DNA of 64,000 bases from Candidula unifasciata (Eukaryota > Mollusca > Gastropoda > Stylommatophora > Geomitridae). The notes beneath the pieces were generated by a model. It made no database searches, was not told the origin of the DNA, and worked only from the letters and a program-made list of their open reading frames with translations. This document shows, in pieces, positions 58,640 through 64,000 of the stretch (position 1 is its first letter; the number at the start of each line of letters is the position of its first letter). Location of the stretch: positions 84,501 to 148,500 of the forward strand of contig CAJHNH020008448.1 in the NCBI GenBank assembly GCA_905116865.2. The letters run 5' to 3'. The position numbers and the translations under genes are program-made.

Positions 58640-60370
58640 CTGTGATGGGCACTGATTATACAATCATTGCAAATACAGCTCCAGGCCCTGACAGCATCTG
58701 ATACAACAACTGGCTGATGATGTTGGATGCTGGCAAGATAATTCAATATTAGCCTCCAAAGTGGCCAGATAAAAGAGGAATGGCTTCACAGTTTTTTGTT
58801 CTCACTGCCAAAGCTGAACAAAGACCACTCAAAGATTGCCGACTACAGAATTATCTTGATGCAGAATACTGTAGACAAACTTTTGGAGAAAACTGGCATA
58901 CAAAGATTGACCAGTGACTTTGAACTGCTAGACATGTTCCCGTCCACACTTGGAGGGTACAGGCTGAATAAAGAGACCTGGTTCAATGCTGCAGTCTTTG
59001 CCTATGGAGTTTACGAAGGATTTCAGACCCAAGAAGAAACATGTGCAGCAGCGGCAGACTTAGAAGATGCCTACAATAAAGTACCATATGAATATCTAAT
59101 ACACCTGCTGCTTAAACTAAAAGTAAATCCTATTCTGATCTGCTGGATTACTGTGGCCCTGTTCCAGAGAAAATTAGTATTCAGATGTGGTAGTTGGTCC
59201 TCAGAACCGCAAACGATATGTCCAGGCTTGCCACAGGGATCACCGCTGTCACCAATTCAGTTCAATGTGCTGATCACTGAGCAGCCATTGAATAGAAAGG
59301 GAAGGAATTTGTCATTTGTTGATGACAGTTTGATATATTGACAAGGACGCAACAGACAGGAGATCACCAGCACAGTGCATAATTAACTAGATCTAATTGC
59401 CACCTGGTGTGATGGTTCCAATGTCTACATCAATCCTTCGAAGGCATCATTGACATGGTTCTCTTTGAACAATCAGATTGACAGGGCAGACTTACTAGAA
59501 GTGAAAACGGGTGATAACGTGTTGATTAGAACCAATGTGATGACATATATCAGGGTGAGGTTTGATCGTGGCTTGTCATTCAAGGAACATGTTGACCATG
59601 TGATAACAAATGCACACAAAGGTCTATCTGCAATGAGGGTTATGGCTGCTTCCAATATCAAGCAGACTACTAATACTACTGTTTTAAAGGCTGATCCTTT
59701 CAACCTTTTAATATACTCTGGACATTCTCACTGTCAGTGCTACACAGACTGAATGACTTGAAAAGGTGCAAAATGAAGCCATGAGCATTATTTTGGGAAT
59801 TACAAGAGTCACTTCCTGTGTAGCTATGAGATATCTATTTGAATTTACAACCATGAACCAAAGGATCAGGATCTGGAGGGCTTGGGCATACCCAAAAATA
59901 TTCACTGATAAGAAACACCCACTGCATCAAGCACTTTTTAGTGAAAAGATTGACAGGCTAAAAAGGGGAAAATCGTGGCTAGGTCGGGCAGAAGATGTTA
60001 TCAAGCAAATATGCAGCCTAACCGACATCAACCCCTGGTGCAGAGTGGATACCCATGCCTCATGCATATATTTCCACATTTTCATGTATTGATACACTCG
60101 ACAGGTGATGCAGGGAGCAGAATCCTGTTGCTGTCAATGCAGAGGTCGACGATCTCCTCCATAAACATTCAGATGGGGCAGATTTACTGATCTACACAGA
60201 CGGATCTGTTATACGCCAACAAAGAAGTGCTTGGGTGTTCTTTGTGCCCAGACAGCAGGTGTGCATGATAATGCACCTGCATATATGGGGGACAAGGTAG
60301 TTACAATGAAAAGTTGAGCTCTGGACAGGAACGATGTCACCAATGTTCTGTGAGAGTTTATCGTTAGGAC
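58640..60370 (+). mobile_element. RT-RNase H LINE, related to the 23.4-27.5 kb copy
   Basis: It starts just before the RT with A-P-G-P-D-S (58680). The frame at 58796-59341 gives K-L-N-K-D-H, G-G-Y-R-L-N-K-E-T-W, A-A-D-L-E-D-A-Y-N-K-V (motif A), L-P-Q-G-S-P-L-S-P (motif B) and F-V-D-D-S (motif C, FVDD). The thumb and linker follow to 60090, then I-Y-T-D-G-S of RNase H at about 60190, after which it decays. Single stops and frameshifts split it. It is the most complete RT palm of this family in the window. Confidence 0.85.
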
Positions 60371-60653
60371 AGTTATGGCTAAGTATCCCTGTTTAGGTTG
60401 ATGGATATGGGGAGAGGAGGGTGAGGTTGGGAGGGGGGGGGGGGGGCCTGAAGCTACCTGGCATGAAGATTTTACTCAGAGCACAAGATGTCTGATTAAT
60501 GCATCTGTATTCAATGTAGGATGCATTGTCACAGAAGGGGCATGATCAGTTGTTTCATACTTTTGGAACAAGGAGGAAACAGAAGCACCATGGTATCTGT
60601 CTGGATAGTCCAGATAGTTCTCACTAATCACTAATTAGGACTTTACAATTTAC

Positions 60654-60812
60654 CTTAAGTTTTTCTAGCTGTGCTTGTTTTTCAGGAAGTGTCGCTTTTA
60701 ATTCAATGTTCAAAAGATGAGATTCCAGATCTTTCAACCATACCACACAACACTCATGCGAGTCCTCAAAGGCTTTCCAGCAATTTACACAAGCTTCAAG
60801 GTCACTCTTAAC
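60654..60812 (-). CDS. SYNE1: Nesprin-like exon 1 of window, class D (53 aa)
   Basis: 159 nt, phase 0 to phase 0. The acceptor follows TTTTATTAG and the donor is GTAAATT. It carries the class-D signature W12-x12-W25 followed by Leu-Lys, and ends in a Leu-Glu-Lys-Leu-Lys helix, as in a spectrin helix-A/B segment. No upstream exon is visible between here and 64000, where RTE elements fill the intron. Confidence 0.85.
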
Positions 60813-60814
60813 CT

Positions 60815-61140
60815 AATAAAAAAAACAGAGACTAATTAGGGATTTAAAACACACTATCTTTTAGCAATGGTTAAAGAATTTGTAAAACTTTCAAGACTAA
60901 AACTGATCAATCATTGCCTCCACTTTTTCGATCTCATGACATCTTGAAAACACTGACCTTTGGACTCTTATTACACAAGAATACAAAGGTACTTCTTAGA
61001 TAATGTGATTGTAAATTGTTTTTTTGTGTATGTGGTTACAGTATAACTTATTATATATTACATTAAAGGGAGCTATTTGGGCATTGCTGCACTGCATTTA
61101 TGAATAGTTTATTTCATATAAAATTAATGTATTCATACAA
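60815..61140. other. Intron upstream of exon 1, no recognised feature
   Basis: AT-rich noncoding between the exon and an RTE 3' end. Confidence 0.4.
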
Positions 61141-61144
61141 GCAC

Positions 61145-63185
61145 AATATCATCATCATCATCACATGCCCTGATGACTGGCATAGGCGTTCATGTATCTC
61201 CACAGACCTCTGTCCCTTGTTCTTTGGATCAGTTGAACCGATGATATCCCTCTATGCCACCATTGCAGTCCATCCATCATCATTTCTCTCTTAGTCTGCC
61301 TCTTCCTCTTCCAAAGTTAATTATTTTCGGTCGTTACAACATTCTCCATAGCTTCCCACCTCATCACATGACCAAAGAACAGTGCTTGTCTTTTCCTTAT
61401 AGCTGTATATATTGATCTGCTTTCATTAGTTTCCTTCAAGCAATCCTCGTAAGTTACTCTGGCAGTCTTGAAAAACAACATCTTCGTTACTTCCAAGGTC
61501 TTTCTAATTTGTGTATTCACATTCCATGATTCACTACCCTATAGCAAAATAGGTTCTACATAATATTTTAGTACTCTCTTTCGGACATCCAAAGAGGGGG
61601 AACCTGTTGCAGAAGATTTTCTTCATTCTGTGAAATGCAACCTTAGCCTGGTCTATTCTGCTCTTAATTTCTGACACTTCTTCACTCTGATTGTACCCAG
61701 ATATTTAAATGTATCGACTTGGATTAACTGTTTACCTTCTATTCTTATATCACACTGTGGTGGTATTCTTCTCTTTGATATAACCAATTCCTTCGTTTTC
61801 TTTATATTCAAGGAAGATCCTTTTTTTGCACTCTCCCTCACAATGTCCAACAATTTTTGTAGATCATTTGCATTTTCAGCTATCAGTATTGTGTCATCTG
61901 CATAATGTATGTTGTTTATATTATAACCTGCCACTGTAGTTCCTTGTATATCTTTGGTCTCTCTCAATATCATCTCGCTACAGACAGAGAAGAGGTCAGG
62001 TGACAAAACACATCACTGTCTTACTCCTTTTTTGAACTATTCTTTTGTGCCCATTCTATTTCCCATTTTAGTAGCTGCCATTTGCTTCCAATAAATATTC
62101 CTAATTATTCTGAGATCTTTCCCATCAATTTAATATCTGTCAACATTTTAACAAGTACCTCATGTTTCACAACTTATTAAATGCTTTTGTGTAATCGATA
62201 AAGCATAAATGCAAGTTCTTCTGTGTTTCAATTGATCTCTCTATCAGTTTCTCAGGATCTATGTTCATTATTTGTTTCTTTTCCCTTCACAAAACCCCAC
62301 TGTTGATGACTAATTTCCATCTTTATTTTTCCAGTCATGTTCTTCTCATTATAGTTCTTAGCAGAAGTTTGATACTATGATTTATAAGGTTGACTGTTAA
62401 AAAAATCTTCACAAACCATAGCTCCCTGCCTCTTGGGTTAAGCTAAAAGTACAGACCTAAGCAAATCTGCAGACAGGTATCCACTGTCTTTAATATGATT
62501 CAACATTTGAGTCAGTACTACTCCTAATTCATCCAGGACTTCTAAGTTTTCCACTTTTATTTCATCTGGTTCAACTGATTTGCTTTCCTTCATATGTTTG
62601 ATGACATCACTGACTTCTTCTTTCAGTACTGATTTATGCTACTTTCCATAATTAATACTTCTCTTTCCCTGTCATAGGACTCTCTTGTATATTCATCCCA
62701 AAGCTTTAAAATCTTCTCCTCTCCTAATAAAATCTTGCCTTTTATATTTCAAACAGACCGTGTTTACTCTTACTTTTCTTTCTGTCAACTCATTTATGCA
62801 TTTGTGTATGTTTTCTTCTATTCAGAATTTAATCTGACTCAATTTTGTTGCAGTTTATTTAACAAATTTTCTTTTGCATTGACGCATTTATGTTCTATTT
62901 CTTTTTTATCTTAACATATGCTAATTTGTCATTCCTACTTTGTTTTTTTCTGTCCATCAGTTGTAAAATTTCTATTCATCCAGTTCTGTTTATTTTTATA
63001 TTTTCTTTCTGGTAATTCTTCTTTGCTTGATTTATGGATAGATTTCTTTAGCGTTTTCCATTGTTAATCTATACTTTGAATCTTAGCTATTGCATTGTAT
63101 CTATTCCTCACAATTAACCTGAATGCTTCTTGAATCTCTTTATTGGTTCTTAAAATAGCTTTGTTTAACTTATTATTTTTAGCCT
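61145..63185 (-). mobile_element. RTE-type LINE, minus strand, decayed
   Basis: A (GAT)n 3' tail lies at 61149-61163. Leftward frames give the EN-RT linker (N-K-A-I-L-R-T-N-K-E-I near 63160), RT with I-H-Y-A-D-D-T-I-L-I (61653-62006), F-K-Y-L-G-T-I and the C-terminal R-K-R-Q-A-L-F-F-G-H-V-M-R (61317-61520). It retains the YADD box that the 17.6 kb copy lacks, but is broken by frameshifts. Confidence 0.8.
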
Positions 63186-64000
63186 CTATCTTACACCTGG
63201 AAATTAAACAGAATGCAGGAGTAAGAGTTGGAGGATACAATATAAACAATGTGCTTTATGCAGATAATACAGTTTTGATAGCTAAAAATGTAACTGATTT
63301 GCAACAACTGCTGGATATTGTAGGGATGGAGAGTGCTAAGAAAGGACTTTAATTAAATATTAATAAAACGGAGGTAATGGTTATATCAAAGAAGAAGATA
63401 ATTCCACGTTGTGATATCTCAATTGAAGGAAAAAGACTTAACCAAGTCAAAAAATTTAAATATCTGGGAACAATCATATTATCAGATGGAAAATGTGTGA
63501 CAGAGATTAAAAGCAGAATAGGTCAAGCAAAAGCTGTATTTCAGAAAATGAAAAATATCTTATGCAATAAATCGCTCTCATTTAATGTCAGAAAGAGAGT
63601 GCTAAAATGTTACATAGAACTTGTTCTGCTGTATGGCAGCGAATCTTGGAATGTCAGTGAACAAATCAAGAAGAATTTTGAAGCAACATAGATGTGGTTT
63701 CTGAGACGTATGTTACGAATACCTTGGACGGCCAGAGTCACTAACAATGATTGCTTGAAAGAGGCTTATAAAAGTAGATCTCTATGTACAGCAATAAGAA
63801 AGAGACAAACACTGTTCTTTGGCCACATAATGAGAAGAAAGATATTGGAGAACATCGTGACAGCTGGAAAGATCAGTGGAAAAAAGGGTAGAGGCAGACC
63901 AAAAGAGATGATGCTGGATGGGCTTAAATGATAGCATGGAGGGATATCATCAAGAGAGCTGTTCCAGTCAACCAGGGATCGTGATCTGTGGAGACGCATG
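63186..64000 (+). mobile_element. RTE-type LINE, plus strand, cut by window edge
   Basis: Starting head-to-head with the preceding copy, frames give V-G-G-Y-N-I-N-N-V-L-Y-A-D-N (YADD changed to YADN), E-V-M-V-I-S-K-K-K, F-K-Y-L-G-T-I-I-L-S-D-G-K, M-W-F-L-R-R-M-L-R-I-P-W-T and G-K-K-G-R-G-R-P-K-E-M-M-L. Only three interruptions occur, so it is less decayed than most. The 3' tail lies beyond the window. Confidence 0.85.

Noticed and set aside
61145..64000. Twin-priming inversion of a single RTE
   Set aside because: Both halves carry the same C-terminal region, so they are two insertions, not one element with an inverted 5' half.

Overview
This is animal nuclear DNA: AT-rich, with GT-AG introns, short spectrin-type exons separated by kilobases, and a dense load of decayed non-LTR retrotransposons (RTE-like, jockey/CR1-like and RNase H-bearing types), piggyBac-like elements, SINEs and minisatellites. 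The mixture of LINE families and the trinucleotide (GAT)n 3' tails of the RTE copies suggest a lophotrochozoan, most likely a mollusc. That assignment is inference; no species can be named from sequence alone.

One host gene spans almost the whole window on the minus strand. Eighteen exons run from 60812 down to the left edge, where the last is cut by the window border. Joined, they form an open frame of about 960 residues made only of spectrin-type three-helix repeats. The pattern fits a giant nesprin (SYNE1/Msp300 class), the nuclear-envelope LINC-complex protein. Neither the actin-binding N terminus nor the KASH C terminus lies here. The exons fall into four classes in strict order A-B-C-D. 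The period is 642-645 nt (214-215 residues, two spectrin repeats), so this part of the gene grew by duplication of a two-repeat cassette. The intron between C and D sits at a different place in each copy and is missing in one.

The introns hold nearly everything else. From left to right: RTE and jockey-like LINE remnants (0.3-5.3 kb); an RNase H LINE with a TTAA-flanked MITE inside it (6.7-7.6 kb) and a related 1.4 kb element (9.0-10.5 kb); LINE remnants and a long (TA)n (13.6-17.0 kb); a nearly full-length RTE whose catalytic RT box is deleted (17.6-20.3 kb); a 440 bp foldback palindrome (22.0-22.4 kb); a long EN-RT-RNase H LINE (23.4-27.5 kb); a second LINE family (29.4-30.7 kb); SINEs and a 3' LINE piece with an intact RNase H frame (30.9-34.0 kb); a complete piggyBac-like element keeping only the transposase zinc-ribbon C terminus (34.1-35.7 kb); another LINE family (37.3-39.5 kb); a second piggyBac-like element in which a 22 bp minisatellite has grown out of the transposase 3' end (42.7-44.3 kb); more LINE pieces, an LTR-like repeat with a possible gag remnant (48.3-50.2 kb), a 55 bp minisatellite touching a splice donor (57.0-57.9 kb), and two head-to-head RTE copies (61.1-64.0 kb).

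I saw no bacterial genes, operons, CRISPR arrays or rRNA. The most informative structures are the four-exon supermodule with its drifting intron, the transposase-derived minisatellite, the terminally complete piggyBac-like elements, and the foldback element.
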